Assembly (NCBI RefSeq): GCF_003545715.1
Contig: NZ_QVNU01000009.1
Span: 119,407 to 183,406, forward strand
Direction: 5' to 3'
Source: Taibaiella koreensis
GTDB taxonomy: Bacteria > Bacteroidota > Bacteroidia > Chitinophagales > Chitinophagaceae
Length of the DNA: 64,000 nucleotides
The notes under the pieces were generated by a model. That model saw only the letters and a program-made list of their open reading frames with translations, ran no database searches and was not told the DNA's origin. Positions 34,461 through 43,087 of the stretch are shown here, in pieces (within the stretch, counting starts at the first letter, position 1; the number at the start of each line of letters is the position of its first letter). The position numbers and the translations under genes are program-made.

Positions 34461-34496
34461 TACAGCCCCTTACCCACCACCTAAAGCCAACCTCCA

Positions 34497-34901
34497 ATGC
34501 CTTGCTACGCGATGAACCAGGTACTTTCCGGGATCGATGAGCTGGAAGCGGCATTCAGAAGAATTACCGGAGACCGGTACCGTTATGTGATCGCATATAA
34601 CGCGGCCGGCTCCGGCGCTATGGCCGGGCGGGAAGGCCTGTTGCTCGTACAGCAAAATGCCTATCATGGCGTTGAGATCCGTTTCGTCGAAAAGGATGGC
34701 CGGCAATTTCTTTCGACCGCCTGGGTAAGCCCCAATTCGCTACTGCGTTCCTTAATGAGGTCCAGCCGACTGCTTGACCGCTTTATCGCCCGTCCTATTT
34801 TTGGTACACGCAGACAATTGGTTATTGATGTCAACGAAGTGATCGTAAGCGCTTTCCCGGTTACGGTGCTTGATTCGGGTCTGCCGGGCAGGTCTGCCTA
34901 G
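34497..34901 (+). CDS. Hypothetical soluble protein
   Basis: A 134-residue protein without signal peptide or membrane segment. It is mixed alpha/beta (LSGIDELEAAFRRITGDRYR, then EGLLLVQQNAYHGVEIRFVE and RQLVIDVNEVIVSAFPV). An ATG at 34512 would shorten it by five residues. It is not recognised. It lies between two other small unknown genes on the same strand. Confidence 0.65.
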   Translation: MPCYAMNQVLSGIDELEAAFRRITGDRYRYVIAYNAAGSGAMAGREGLLLVQQNAYHGVEIRFVEKDGRQFLSTAWVSPNSLLRSLMRSSRLLDRFIARPIFGTRRQLVIDVNEVIVSAFPVTVLDSGLPGRSA

Positions 34902-34933
34902 ACCATTGTCAACCAGGGTACAACGATCATACG

Positions 34934-35374
34934 ATGAACCGCTTTTCACTTTCTTTTTGCGATCCCTTCCTCCCCGATATTGTCCATTACGGTGAGAAGG
35001 AACCTGCTTTGGTCATCCCCTTATACCATACGATACCCTGGCTGGCATTGAATGAGGCTATCTATTCCCGTCATGACGATGTGTTGCACGATTTCTGGTT
35101 TTTCGAGATCAGCTATCAGGATGCCGGAGGGCTTACACATACGCTCAATATAAGCCCGGAATATGTGACGGGCGCACAAAGCCCCGAAGCGCTACGCTTT
35201 ACCCTCCGGTATATTCGCCCCCGGATGCGTAAACGCCTGTTTGGCGGCGAGAAACTCGACAAGGCCTTCCTGTCGGAGCGTGAGGATGCCGGCGAGCTGG
35301 ATGTGATTGCCTGCATTGCTGCCTTCATGGATAAGGACGAAGCTTTTCTCGACCACTATATAGCAGCGTTGTAA
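34934..35374 (+). CDS. Hypothetical soluble protein
   Basis: A 146-residue protein, not recognised. It is rich in aromatic and acidic residues (FCDPFLPDIVHYGEKEPALV, DDVLHDFWFFEISYQDAGG), and its C-terminal half is probably alpha-helical (EREDAGELDVIACIAAFMDK). No export signal. It is the third gene of a small group and lies 83 bp before the molybdenum operon. Confidence 0.65.
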   Translation: MNRFSLSFCDPFLPDIVHYGEKEPALVIPLYHTIPWLALNEAIYSRHDDVLHDFWFFEISYQDAGGLTHTLNISPEYVTGAQSPEALRFTLRYIRPRMRKRLFGGEKLDKAFLSEREDAGELDVIACIAAFMDKDEAFLDHYIAAL

Positions 35375-35418
35375 AACGGCTATATATAATCTGTCGGCGC
35401 CGATTCTTATCAAAAAGG

Positions 35419-35426
35419 TATTTTTG
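35419..35426 (+). promoter_or_regulatory. -7 element candidate of the molybdenum operon
   Basis: TATTTTTG matches TAnnTTTG. No -33 TTTG at 19-21 bp was seen. It would place the transcript start near 35432, which favours the ATG at 35458 over the GTG at 35431. Confidence 0.35.
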
Positions 35427-35457
35427 TGCCGTGGAGAAACACCATCTCTCCGAATTT

Positions 35458-36477
35458 ATGATTGCTGCACCAACCGAAAACCAGGCACAAGCGATTACCC
35501 GTTTAACGGCCTTATGGGCCTTGAATGAATGTGGCCTTGGGGGGCTCATGTTTGCTCTTAAGATCCCGCTTACCGGTTTCTTTGTCGGCGGCTTTGCCGT
35601 GGTGCTCATAGGGCTGATCGCCTCGTATAGCCAGTCACGCGCCAAAGACCTGCTTAAGGCCACCGTACTGGTACTTATTGTCAAAGCTACTGTGAGCCCG
35701 CATGCGCCGCCACCGGCTTACCTGGCGGTCGCCTTCCAGGGATTGCTTGGGGCTTTACTCTACAGTAATATCCGGAATGTTACGCTGGCGGCTATGCTGC
35801 TGGCCCCATTGGCTATGCTGGAATCGGCGGCCCAGAAGCTCATCGTATTGACATTGATCTATGGAAATCCGCTCTGGAAAGCGCTTAATCGCCTGTTTGA
35901 AAGTATTACCCACGATTTTTCGCTGCCGGGCCATTTGCCTTTCAGCTATTGGATCATAAGCTTATACTTGTTGGTTCATGTAGTTTGGGGGTTATTTGTC
36001 GGCTATTACAGCGCCGGCCTTCCTGCCCGCATTGGCCGGCATACCGGGGAGGTTTTACTTTTCTATGATACTTACCGGCCGGCGGCAGATGCCGTTGTCG
36101 CGCCTGTTGTTAAAAGGCGACATTACGGGCGCATGGCCATGCTGGTATTGCTGTTGGGGCTTATCGTGCTGGTATTGTTTGGCGAGGGACGTTTCCGCAA
36201 CAATATGATCCTGTATGTCATCCTGCGCAGCCTGGCCATGGTGATCCTCCTGTTTTATGTGTTGCGCCCCTTGCTGAACCGGCTGATCCGCTATTGGCTG
36301 CAGTCGCGCGATAAAGGTACGCGGCAGGAGGCAGCGGAGCTTATCGGAATGCTGCCGGGACTCAGGCGATTTGTGCGGCCGTCGTGGAAGCTGGCCCGCA
36401 AGCGGCGGGGCCTGCTGCGACAGCTGTCTTTTTTTATCTTAAGCCTTATCGTTCTTTCGCTTCATGAAGAAACCTGA
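35458..36477 (+). CDS. Multi-pass membrane protein heading the molybdenum operon (transporter-like)
   Basis: A protein of 339 residues with about 8 hydrophobic segments. A GTG at 35431 would add nine residues; the ATG is preferred because a -7 box stands just upstream of it. The N-terminal half (TALWALNECGLGGLMFALKI, FFVGGFAVVLIGLIASY, LLGALLYSNIRNVTLAAML) looks like the substrate-binding S subunit of energy-coupling factor (ECF) transporters. The C-terminal half ends in basic helices (SWKLARKRRGLLRQL), a little like coupling helices of T subunits. It overlaps the NTPase gene by 14 bp. Uptake of molybdate, tungstate or a cofactor part is inferred from context only. No ATPase of the ABC type is encoded nearby. 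Confidence 0.72.
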   Translation: MIAAPTENQAQAITRLTALWALNECGLGGLMFALKIPLTGFFVGGFAVVLIGLIASYSQSRAKDLLKATVLVLIVKATVSPHAPPPAYLAVAFQGLLGALLYSNIRNVTLAAMLLAPLAMLESAAQKLIVLTLIYGNPLWKALNRLFESITHDFSLPGHLPFSYWIISLYLLVHVVWGLFVGYYSAGLPARIGRHTGEVLLFYDTYRPAADAVVAPVVKRRHYGRMAMLVLLLGLIVLVLFGEGRFRNNMILYVILRSLAMVILLFYVLRPLLNRLIRYWLQSRDKGTRQEAAELIGMLPGLRRFVRPSWKLARKRRGLLRQLSFFILSLIVLSLHEET

Positions 36478-36958
36478 CCAGATCTATATCCTGACCGGTG
36501 CGGTGCGGTCGGGCAAAACGACGCAGCTGCAGCGCTGGCTGGATGGTGGCGCCAATGCCGCCGGTATATTAACGCCCGACAAGGACGGCGCCCGTATGTT
36601 GTACGACATAGGGCACCGGCAGTACCACAGCTTTGAGGTGACGGAAGCCTATGGTGGCGAAAAGGTGTCGATAGGCCGGTTCCTCTTTGCACGCCAGGCT
36701 TTTGTGCGGGGTAAAGAGATACTCGAACGTCCTTATCCGCCAACTGCCGAATGGCTCGTGATCGACGAAGTAGGCCGATTGGAGATAGGGCAGGGCGAAG
36801 GCTGGGAACCCATGGTGCTACGCAGTGTGGCAGCCTGCAAAGAAGGCCGGTTGGCTTGTCGCTTGCTGCTGGTGGTGCGGGACAGCCTGCTGGAGCAGGC
36901 ACTGCAGAAATATGATCTTGAAAAAACGGCTGTTATCATCACGCAATTTCCCCTATGA
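36464..36958 (+). CDS. THEP1-like nucleoside-triphosphatase (P-loop)
   Basis: A 164-residue P-loop protein. Walker A is ILTGAVRSGKTTQLQ (about residues 6-20), Walker B is WLVIDEVGRLEIGQG (about 98). It resembles the THEP1/DUF2478 nucleotide phosphatases, several of which occur beside molybdenum and tungsten genes. It overlaps both neighbours (14 bp upstream, ATGA downstream), so it is tightly coupled to the membrane protein and mobA. It may supply energy or guanine nucleotide handling; the true role is unknown. Confidence 0.78.
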   Translation: MKKPDQIYILTGAVRSGKTTQLQRWLDGGANAAGILTPDKDGARMLYDIGHRQYHSFEVTEAYGGEKVSIGRFLFARQAFVRGKEILERPYPPTAEWLVIDEVGRLEIGQGEGWEPMVLRSVAACKEGRLACRLLLVVRDSLLEQALQKYDLEKTAVIITQFPL

Positions 36959-37557
36959 CCGATCTTTCCTGCCTGGGTGTCGTGGTGTGCGGCGGGCGTA
37001 GCAGCCGCATGGGCCAGGACAAAAGCCTCATTGCTTATCATGGCCTGCCACAACGGTATCATATGGCCGGACTGCTGCAACCCTTCTGCGACCAGGTATT
37101 GCTTTCCCTTAATTCCCGGCAGCAAGATCATTCGGGCGCTTTCCCCATACTTACCGATACAGACCCATACCTTGATGCAGGCCCGGTAGCGGCCTTACTT
37201 AGCGCAACAGCGGCTTTCCCCGGACATTCCTTCCTGCTATTCGGTTGCGATTATCCTTTGCTGGAGGCGCGGGAGCTGGGGCGTTTTGTACAAATGCTGC
37301 GCCCGGAAGCCCTGGCCGTCGCTTTTTACAACGAAGCGGCAGGATTGTATGAGCCGCTCCTGGCCTGGTATTCGGCAGGGGCCGCAGTCTTGATGGAGCA
37401 GCAATACCGTGAAGGACAAAGATCGCTACAACATTTCCTGAAAAGCATCGCAGCAGACCGTTATATCCCGCTTTGGGCCGACAGTATAATTAGCGTGGAC
37501 GATCCGCAGACCGCCGCGCAGGTAATGGCCCGTATCGCGCAAAGAAAAACGGGTTGA
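36955..37557 (+). CDS. mobA: Molybdenum cofactor guanylyltransferase
   Basis: Transfers GMP from GTP to molybdopterin, forming the guanine dinucleotide cofactor used by formate dehydrogenase-type enzymes. The 200-residue protein shows the family's opening VVVCGGRSSRMGQDKSLIAY, the metal-site region LTDTDPYLDAGPVAAL and the segment FGCDYPLLEARELGRF. It is coupled to the upstream NTPase (ATGA overlap) and lies 39 bp before fdhD. Fits well with the oxidoreductase at the end of the operon. Confidence 0.92.
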   Translation: MTDLSCLGVVVCGGRSSRMGQDKSLIAYHGLPQRYHMAGLLQPFCDQVLLSLNSRQQDHSGAFPILTDTDPYLDAGPVAALLSATAAFPGHSFLLFGCDYPLLEARELGRFVQMLRPEALAVAFYNEAAGLYEPLLAWYSAGAAVLMEQQYREGQRSLQHFLKSIAADRYIPLWADSIISVDDPQTAAQVMARIAQRKTG

Positions 37558-37596
37558 AAAAGGTCGATACTGCCGAACTAATCCTACTTTTGAATC

Positions 37597-38424
37597 ATGG
37601 TAAATGACGCCGTTATGACCGCCGGGATCATCAGGGTGAGCCGCCACGGCAGCGCTGCAGCCGAGGATATGCTGGCCGTCGAAGAGCCGCTGGAAATCCA
37701 GTTGCTATACCATACGCCGCAACCGGTATTGCGCAAAGTATCGGTGACCATGCGTACGCCTGGCCGGGATGCCGAGCTCGCCACCGGCTTTTTGTTTACC
37801 GAGGGTATTTTGCAGCACGCGACGCAGATCGCTTCGGTAATACTTCCGGAACTGAACACGGTGCAGGTAACACTGGCGCCCGGTGTATTACCCAACCTGC
37901 AGCAGGCCGAGCGCAACTTTTATACCACATCCAGCTGCGGCGTATGCGGCAAGTCCAGCATCGAAGCCATCCGCACCGTAGCGGTTTATCCGGCACAACC
38001 CGACAACCTTCGCATTCCTGCAACGTTGTTGTATACGCTGCCCGAGCAATTAAGGGCGCAGCAAGACGTATTTGAAAGTACCGGCGGGCTGCATGCTTCG
38101 GCTTTGTTTGACTTGGAAGGCAGACTCCTGGAATTGCGGGAAGATGTGGGGCGGCACAATGCCCTCGACAAGATCATTGGCGCAGCCTTTATGAGACAGC
38201 ACCTGCCGTTGGAACAAGCAATCCTGCTGCTGAGCGGCAGGGCCAGCTTTGAGCTGGTGCAAAAGGCTGCTATGGCCGGCATCCGCATTATAGCCGCTGT
38301 GGGTGCGCCATCCAGCCTGGCGGTAAGCCTGGCAGCGGAACAGGGCATCACCCTTGTGGGTTTCCTGAGAGCGGAACGTTTTAATATTTATTCCGGTGAC
38401 CAGCGGATCGTTTTCACCAACTAA
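37597..38424 (+). CDS. fdhD: Formate dehydrogenase sulfurtransferase FdhD
   Basis: Delivers sulfur from a desulfurase to the Mo-bisMGD cofactor before its insertion into the oxidoreductase. The CGxCG motif is in TSSCGVCGKSSIEAI (about residue 110), and LREDVGRHNALDKIIGAA and LLSGRASFELVQKAAMAGI are conserved FdhD blocks. Length 275 residues. A TAnnTTTG box (37585-37592, TACTTTTG) lies just upstream, which would put the transcript start near 37600; the in-frame ATG at 37615 (MTAGIIRVSRHG) could thus be the true start if that promoter is used. Confidence 0.93.
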   Translation: MVNDAVMTAGIIRVSRHGSAAAEDMLAVEEPLEIQLLYHTPQPVLRKVSVTMRTPGRDAELATGFLFTEGILQHATQIASVILPELNTVQVTLAPGVLPNLQQAERNFYTTSSCGVCGKSSIEAIRTVAVYPAQPDNLRIPATLLYTLPEQLRAQQDVFESTGGLHASALFDLEGRLLELREDVGRHNALDKIIGAAFMRQHLPLEQAILLLSGRASFELVQKAAMAGIRIIAAVGAPSSLAVSLAAEQGITLVGFLRAERFNIYSGDQRIVFTN

Positions 38425-38435
38425 AAAAAGATCAG

Positions 38436-38804
38436 ATGAAAATAAGGATAAAAGGTAATTCGGTACGTTACCGCTTGTCGCAAACAGACGTGGCTTTACT
38501 TACTACAAAGGGCTATCATGAGGAGCAAACGGTCTTTGGCCCTTCTGCCTTGACTTATGCCCTGGTACGCAAAGAAGATGGCGATCGGCTGACAGCCACT
38601 TACGAGCAACACAAGATTACCGTGGCCATACCTGCCGCATGGCTGGAGCATTGGGCCGGAAACGACGTGGTCGGCTTCGACAGTCATATGCCGCTGGCGG
38701 AAGGGGACTCACTTTTCCTGCTGGTTGAAAAAGATTTCAAGTGTATCGACGATACTACCGAAGACCAGTCTGATAATTACGATAATCCCAACCAAATCTG
38801 CTGA
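38436..38804 (+). CDS. Small conserved-looking protein between fdhD and the oxidoreductase
   Basis: A 122-residue acidic, soluble protein (IKGNSVRYRLSQTDVALLTT, LTATYEQHKITVAIPAAWLE, LAEGDSLFLLVEKDFKCIDD) with a Cys as the last residue and another near the end. It is 11 bp after fdhD and 2 bp before the oxidoreductase gene, so it almost surely belongs to the same pathway. It looks like a mostly beta protein. A role as chaperone or assembly factor for the oxidoreductase is a guess from position; I do not know its function. Confidence 0.78.
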   Translation: MKIRIKGNSVRYRLSQTDVALLTTKGYHEEQTVFGPSALTYALVRKEDGDRLTATYEQHKITVAIPAAWLEHWAGNDVVGFDSHMPLAEGDSLFLLVEKDFKCIDDTTEDQSDNYDNPNQIC

Positions 38805-38806
38805 TC

Positions 38807-41146
38807 ATGGAAGAAGAGCTGCATGCTTTGCCTGATGCCGAGAATCCCGAAACCTTTACGGGGCTGAAGCTGGGCCGGATTAAAAAGACCGCGGCGGGTG
38901 TGCCGGCAGTACTGTCGGCATTCCGGATGGTACTGTCCGAGGCCGGGATCGTACGTGGCAACAAAGCCTTGTTCCATCTTAATAAAAAAGGTGGTTTTGA
39001 CTGTCCCAGCTGTGCGTGGCCCGATCCCGACGACGAACGCTCGGGCATTGCAGAGTATTGCGAGAACGGCGCCAGGGCCGTAGCGGAAGAGGCCACATCT
39101 AAAAAGCTAACACCGGCTTTTTTTCAAAACCATTCCGTATTCGATCTCTCGCTGCTTTCCGATTACGAGATCGGCGGCAAAGGGCGTATCGCGCAGCCGA
39201 TGTACCTGCCTAAAGGTGGAAGTCATTACGAACCTATTGGCTGGAAAGAGGCTTTCGACAAGATTGCTTTGCACCTTAATACGCTGGGTAGTCCCGACGA
39301 AGCCGTTTTCTATACCTCGGGCCGTACCAGCAACGAAGCGGCCTTTTTGTACCAGCTGTTTGTAAGGGAGTATGGCACCAATAACCTGCCCGACTGCAGC
39401 AATATGTGCCACGAGAGCAGCGGCGTAGCCTTGGGCGAATCGCTGGGCATCGGCAAGGGATCGGTGAAGCTGGAAGATTTTTACGAGGCAGAGGTGATCC
39501 TCATCCTGGGGCAAAATCCAGGCACCAACCACCCCCGGATGCTGTCGGCGCTGCAAAAGGCCAAACGTAAGGGCGCCACCATTATTTCAGTAAACCCCCT
39601 GCCGGAAACCGGGTTGATGGGATTCAATAACCCGCAGCAGTTCAAAGGTATTCTGGGTATAGATGCCGCGCTTACCGATCTTTTCCTGCAGGTGCGTATC
39701 AATGGCGATATGGCTTTGCTGCAGGCGATTGCACGGCTGCTGTTTGAAGAAGAGCAACAGCATCCCGGTACGGTATTTGACCCCGCTTTTATTGAAACGC
39801 ATACCGAAGGCTATGATGCTTATGCCCGTCACATTGGCCAATGTGATTTTGATGCGCTGGTACAGGATTCCGGCGTGCCTGAGGAGCAGGTGCGGGAAGC
39901 GGCTGCCTTGCTGAAAGATAAAAAGAAGATCATTGCTTGTTGGGCAATGGGCCTTACACAACATAAGAACGCTGTCGATACCATTAAAGAAGTGGTGAAC
40001 CTGCTGTTGCTCAAAGGTAGTATAGGCAAGCCCGGCGCCGGCACCTGCCCGGTGCGGGGGCATAGTAATGTACAGGGCGACCGTACCATGGGGATCTACG
40101 AGCAACCTTCTGAACGGTTTCTGAATGCTATTGAAGATCAGTTTGGCTTTACACCGCCAAAGGAACATGGCTACGATGTGGTGGAAAGCATTAAAGCGAT
40201 GCACCAGGGAAAGGCTAAGGTCTTTATAGCCATGGGGGGCAATTTTCTGAGCGCCACGCCCGACACCAATTATACGGCGGCTGCGTTGCGTCGCTGCCGG
40301 CTCACCGTTCATATATCGACCAAACTCAACCGGAGTCACCTGGTACATGGAGAGGAAGCGTTGATCCTGCCTTGCCTGGGGCGCAGCGACAAGGATATGA
40401 TCAACGGAGAGAACCAATTTGTGACCTGCGAAAATTCGATGGGTGTGGTACAGGCATCCAAAGGTGTTCTGAAACCGGTATCGCCCAGGCTGCTGAGCGA
40501 ACCGGTGATCGTAAGCCGGATGGCCAGGGCCGTCATGGGCGGTTTCAGCAGGGTGAATTGGGAAAAATATGCGCAACACTACGATGCCATACGGGACGAT
40601 ATCGAGAAGACGATACCCGGCTTTACAGATTACAACCGGAGGGCGCGGGAAGACGGTGGCTTCTACCTGCCCAACTGCAACCGCGAAGGCCGCTTTGATA
40701 CCTCCGACGGTAAGGCACAATTCAACGTCGCAATACCGGAACACATTACCCTTGCCGGTGATGAGCTGATGATGATGACCATACGCAGCCACGACCAGTT
40801 CAATACGACGATATACGGGCTCAACGACCGGTACCGTGGCATTTATAACGAACGCCGCGTGATCCTGATGAACCAGGCAGACATGAATGAGCGGGGCCTG
40901 CAGCAAGGCGATGTGGTCGATCTTTTTAACCAGTACGGCGACACCACGCGCGTAGCGCACCAATTTATCGCAGTGCCATATCCCATACCCCCTAAGTGTA
41001 CAGCGACCTATTTTCCCGAGGCCAACGTGCTGGTGCCGGTCGATAGTGTTGCCCATAAAAGCAATACGCCTACCTCCAAAATGGTGATCCTTACCTTGCG
41101 CCGGCACGAGGACCTGCTCGTGCCCTATACAGAGGCCCCGGAATAA
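38807..41146 (+). CDS. FdhF/YdeP-family molybdopterin oxidoreductase
   Basis: A 779-residue Mo-bisMGD enzyme of the YdeP branch of the formate dehydrogenase superfamily. It begins with a short Fe-S-like region, KGGFDCPSCAWPDPDDE (about residues 64-80). Then come LPDCSNMCHESSGVALGESLG (Mo-site region), ILGQNPGTNHPRMLSAL, NLLLLKGSIGKPGAGTCPVR and SNVQGDRTMGIYEQPSE. The C-terminal molydop-binding domain has SHDQFNTTIYGLNDRYRGIY. It carries no Tat signal and should be cytoplasmic. mobA and fdhD just upstream support formate-dehydrogenase-like maturation. Substrate is unknown; in enterobacteria the relative is linked to acid resistance. Confidence 0.9.
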   Translation: MEEELHALPDAENPETFTGLKLGRIKKTAAGVPAVLSAFRMVLSEAGIVRGNKALFHLNKKGGFDCPSCAWPDPDDERSGIAEYCENGARAVAEEATSKKLTPAFFQNHSVFDLSLLSDYEIGGKGRIAQPMYLPKGGSHYEPIGWKEAFDKIALHLNTLGSPDEAVFYTSGRTSNEAAFLYQLFVREYGTNNLPDCSNMCHESSGVALGESLGIGKGSVKLEDFYEAEVILILGQNPGTNHPRMLSALQKAKRKGATIISVNPLPETGLMGFNNPQQFKGILGIDAALTDLFLQVRINGDMALLQAIARLLFEEEQQHPGTVFDPAFIETHTEGYDAYARHIGQCDFDALVQDSGVPEEQVREAAALLKDKKKIIACWAMGLTQHKNAVDTIKEVVNLLLLKGSIGKPGAGTCPVRGHSNVQGDRTMGIYEQPSERFLNAIEDQFGFTPPKEHGYDVVESIKAMHQGKAKVFIAMGGNFLSATPDTNYTAAALRRCRLTVHISTKLNRSHLVHGEEALILPCLGRSDKDMINGENQFVTCENSMGVVQASKGVLKPVSPRLLSEPVIVSRMARAVMGGFSRVNWEKYAQHYDAIRDDIEKTIPGFTDYNRRAREDGGFYLPNCNREGRFDTSDGKAQFNVAIPEHITLAGDELMMMTIRSHDQFNTTIYGLNDRYRGIYNERRVILMNQADMNERGLQQGDVVDLFNQYGDTTRVAHQFIAVPYPIPPKCTATYFPEANVLVPVDSVAHKSNTPTSKMVILTLRRHEDLLVPYTEAPE

Positions 41147-41238
41147 TACTACCCGGCCTGGCGCATGAGTCTATCGGAAACTGGTTGACGAAACAGCACC
41201 TGTTCGGCCATTCTGCTTACTTTTGGATGCAGAGACTC

Positions 41239-42339
41239 ATGGACCAAAGCCAGCATACATACAGGAAGATCATCCACATCGATATGGATGCTTTCTATGC
41301 TTCCGTAGAGCAGCGCGATCATCCCCAATACCGGGGCAGGCCTATTGTGGTCGGCGGGCCGCCCGAGCGCCGGGGCGTTGTGGCCACGGCCAGCTATGAG
41401 GCCCGGAAGTTCGGCATCCGGTCGGCCATGTCGAGCCGTAAGGCGCAACAGCTTTGCCCTGATGTCCTCTTTGTTTTCCCAAGGTTTGATGTCTACAAAA
41501 CGGTATCCCAGCATATCAGGGCTATCTTCCATCGTCATACCGATATTGTCGAGCCGCTTTCTCTTGATGAAGCCTTCCTGGATGTAACTACCGATAAGCA
41601 GGGCATAGGTTCGGCTATCGAGATCGCCCGTCTTATCCGGCAGGCCATAAAGGAGGAGCTGCAGCTAACCGCTTCCGCCGGCGTATCGGTCAACAAATTC
41701 ATCGCGAAGATCGCCTCAGATATGGATAAGCCGGATGGGTTGACGTTTATCGGCCCGTCGCAAATCATTGCTTTTATGGAGCAGCTGCCGGTGGAAAAAT
41801 TCTTCGGGGTGGGCCGGGTGACGGCGGAAAAAATGAAGCAGATGGGCTTGTTTACCGGCGCCGACCTGAAGCGATTATCAGAAGAAGAGCTGATACGGCG
41901 CTTCGGCAAACCAGGCTCTTTCTATTATTACATGGTGAGAGGGATAGACGAACGGCCTGTACAACCGCACCGCGAGATCAAGTCGGTGGCCTCCGAAGAT
42001 ACTTTTGAGCAGGATCTTGACCTGCCGGCAGACCTTGACCGGGAGCTGGAGAAGATCGCCGGCAGGGTAGTGCAACGTTTACAGCGCTATGAGCTCAAAG
42101 GCCGTACGATCACGCTTAAAGTAAAGTTCAGCGACTTTAAACAATTGACGCGTAACCATTCGTATACACTGCCGGTCAACGATTACGAAACCATTCTCGA
42201 AACGGCCAGGAGCCTGCTGCAGCGGCTCGACCTGGAAGGCCGCAAGATACGGCTGCTCGGCATCTCACTGTCCAACTTCGAGGAGCCGCGGCCCGATCCG
42301 GGCCAGCCGGGCGGCCCCCGTCAGTTGGAGCTCTTCTGA
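41239..42339 (+). CDS. dinB: DNA polymerase IV (Y family)
   Basis: Translesion DNA polymerase of 366 residues. The catalytic palm opens with IIHIDMDAFYASVEQRDHPQ, and SLDEAFLDVT carries the second acidic pair (about residue 103). SAGVSVNKFIAKIASDMDKPDG and FFGVGRVTAEKMKQMG (helix-hairpin-helix) are typical. The little-finger domain ends in QLELF, which fits a beta-clamp binding motif. An ATG at 41227 would add four residues. No LexA-like box was recognised upstream. Confidence 0.95.
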   Translation: MDQSQHTYRKIIHIDMDAFYASVEQRDHPQYRGRPIVVGGPPERRGVVATASYEARKFGIRSAMSSRKAQQLCPDVLFVFPRFDVYKTVSQHIRAIFHRHTDIVEPLSLDEAFLDVTTDKQGIGSAIEIARLIRQAIKEELQLTASAGVSVNKFIAKIASDMDKPDGLTFIGPSQIIAFMEQLPVEKFFGVGRVTAEKMKQMGLFTGADLKRLSEEELIRRFGKPGSFYYYMVRGIDERPVQPHREIKSVASEDTFEQDLDLPADLDRELEKIAGRVVQRLQRYELKGRTITLKVKFSDFKQLTRNHSYTLPVNDYETILETARSLLQRLDLEGRKIRLLGISLSNFEEPRPDPGQPGGPRQLELF

Positions 42340-42351
42340 ATTGCGACCGGC

Positions 42352-42382
42352 TTTGCTATGCCTGGTAAAGCCCGTATCTTTA
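42352..42382 (+). promoter_or_regulatory. Bacteroidota-type promoter of the DinB/YfiT gene
   Basis: TTTG, 19 bp, TATCTTTA: fits TTTG-N19-TAnnTTTG with one mismatch. The predicted transcript start lies only a few bases before the ATG at 42395, so the mRNA has nearly no leader. Confidence 0.55.
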
Positions 42383-42394
42383 AATCAAAAAGAC

Positions 42395-42895
42395 ATGATC
42401 GTTAAAACACTTCTTGGTGAATTCCTGCACGAAGCAGAGAATACCCGCCGGCTTATGGCGGCCATTCCCGACGGCGCACTTGATTGGAAGCCTGCCGAAC
42501 ACAGCTGGACTACGGCGCAGCTGGCCAGCCACATTGCAGAGATTTATAACTGGTATCCGGCTACGCTGCAGCAGCGCGTATTCGATATGGGCAACTATCA
42601 ATACGATAAGGGCGATATCAGCAATATGGGCGCTATTATGGCTAAGTTTGAAGAAAATGTAAGTAAAGCCCGGGAAGCCCTGGAATCGGCCAGCGAGGAG
42701 TCGATGGGCGAGACCTGGCGTATGGAGCGGGAGGGCCGGCTGCTGATGCCGGAGTTGCCTCGTGCGGTAGTAGCCCGCGGCTTTCTTATGAATCACTTGT
42801 ATCATCACCGGGGTGAGATGATCGTTTATCTGCGGTCTACCGGCAACAGGGTTCCCGGTCTTTATGGGCCGGTATGGGAAGATCGCCTGGCATAA
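42395..42895 (+). CDS. DinB/YfiT-family putative metal-dependent protein
   Basis: A 166-residue four-helix bundle protein of the DinB/YfiT superfamily; it is not related to the polymerase gene of the same name upstream. The metal-binding His set can be seen in WTTAQLASHIAEIYNWYP (about residue 48) and NHLYHHRGEMIVYLR (about 130-136). Members are often thiol-dependent S-transferases or of unknown function. The ATG at 42395 is chosen since the family begins there and a promoter is placed just upstream. Confidence 0.85.
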   Translation: MIVKTLLGEFLHEAENTRRLMAAIPDGALDWKPAEHSWTTAQLASHIAEIYNWYPATLQQRVFDMGNYQYDKGDISNMGAIMAKFEENVSKAREALESASEESMGETWRMEREGRLLMPELPRAVVARGFLMNHLYHHRGEMIVYLRSTGNRVPGLYGPVWEDRLA

Positions 42896-43055
42896 ATACC
42901 ACAGCCTGTTTGATGAGGATGGATATCATATAAACGATGTCATAGAAGTACTACAAAATTGCTTGTGATATCTTGCTCAAGCAGAAAATGACATTTCCTA
43001 TTTTATTGATAATCATTTTATTGCTATTTTTCTAATTGATCTTGTGATTTCATGA

Positions 43056-43080
43056 TTTATTTTTGGCACACTTTTTGTGC
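43056..43080 (+). promoter_or_regulatory. Conserved promoter-like block (copy 2)
   Basis: TTTATTTTTGGCACA, then CTTTTTGTGC: same as the block at 31969 apart from a few bases in the centre. As sigma-54 site it has GG and G 11 bp apart; as -7 box it has TATTTTTG, with ATTG 19 bp upstream; as operator it has GCACA/TGTGC. Confidence 0.45.
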
Positions 43081-43087
43081 TGATAAT

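Noticed and set aside
39587..41107. Long reverse open frame (506 codons) over the oxidoreductase gene
   Set aside because: It lies opposite a gene with clear family motifs; composition (many His, Arg, Gln) is that of an antisense shadow.
42352..42895. dinB and DinB-family gene as a functional pair
   Set aside because: Only the name is shared. The second gene is of the YfiT metal-protein fold and has its own promoter.
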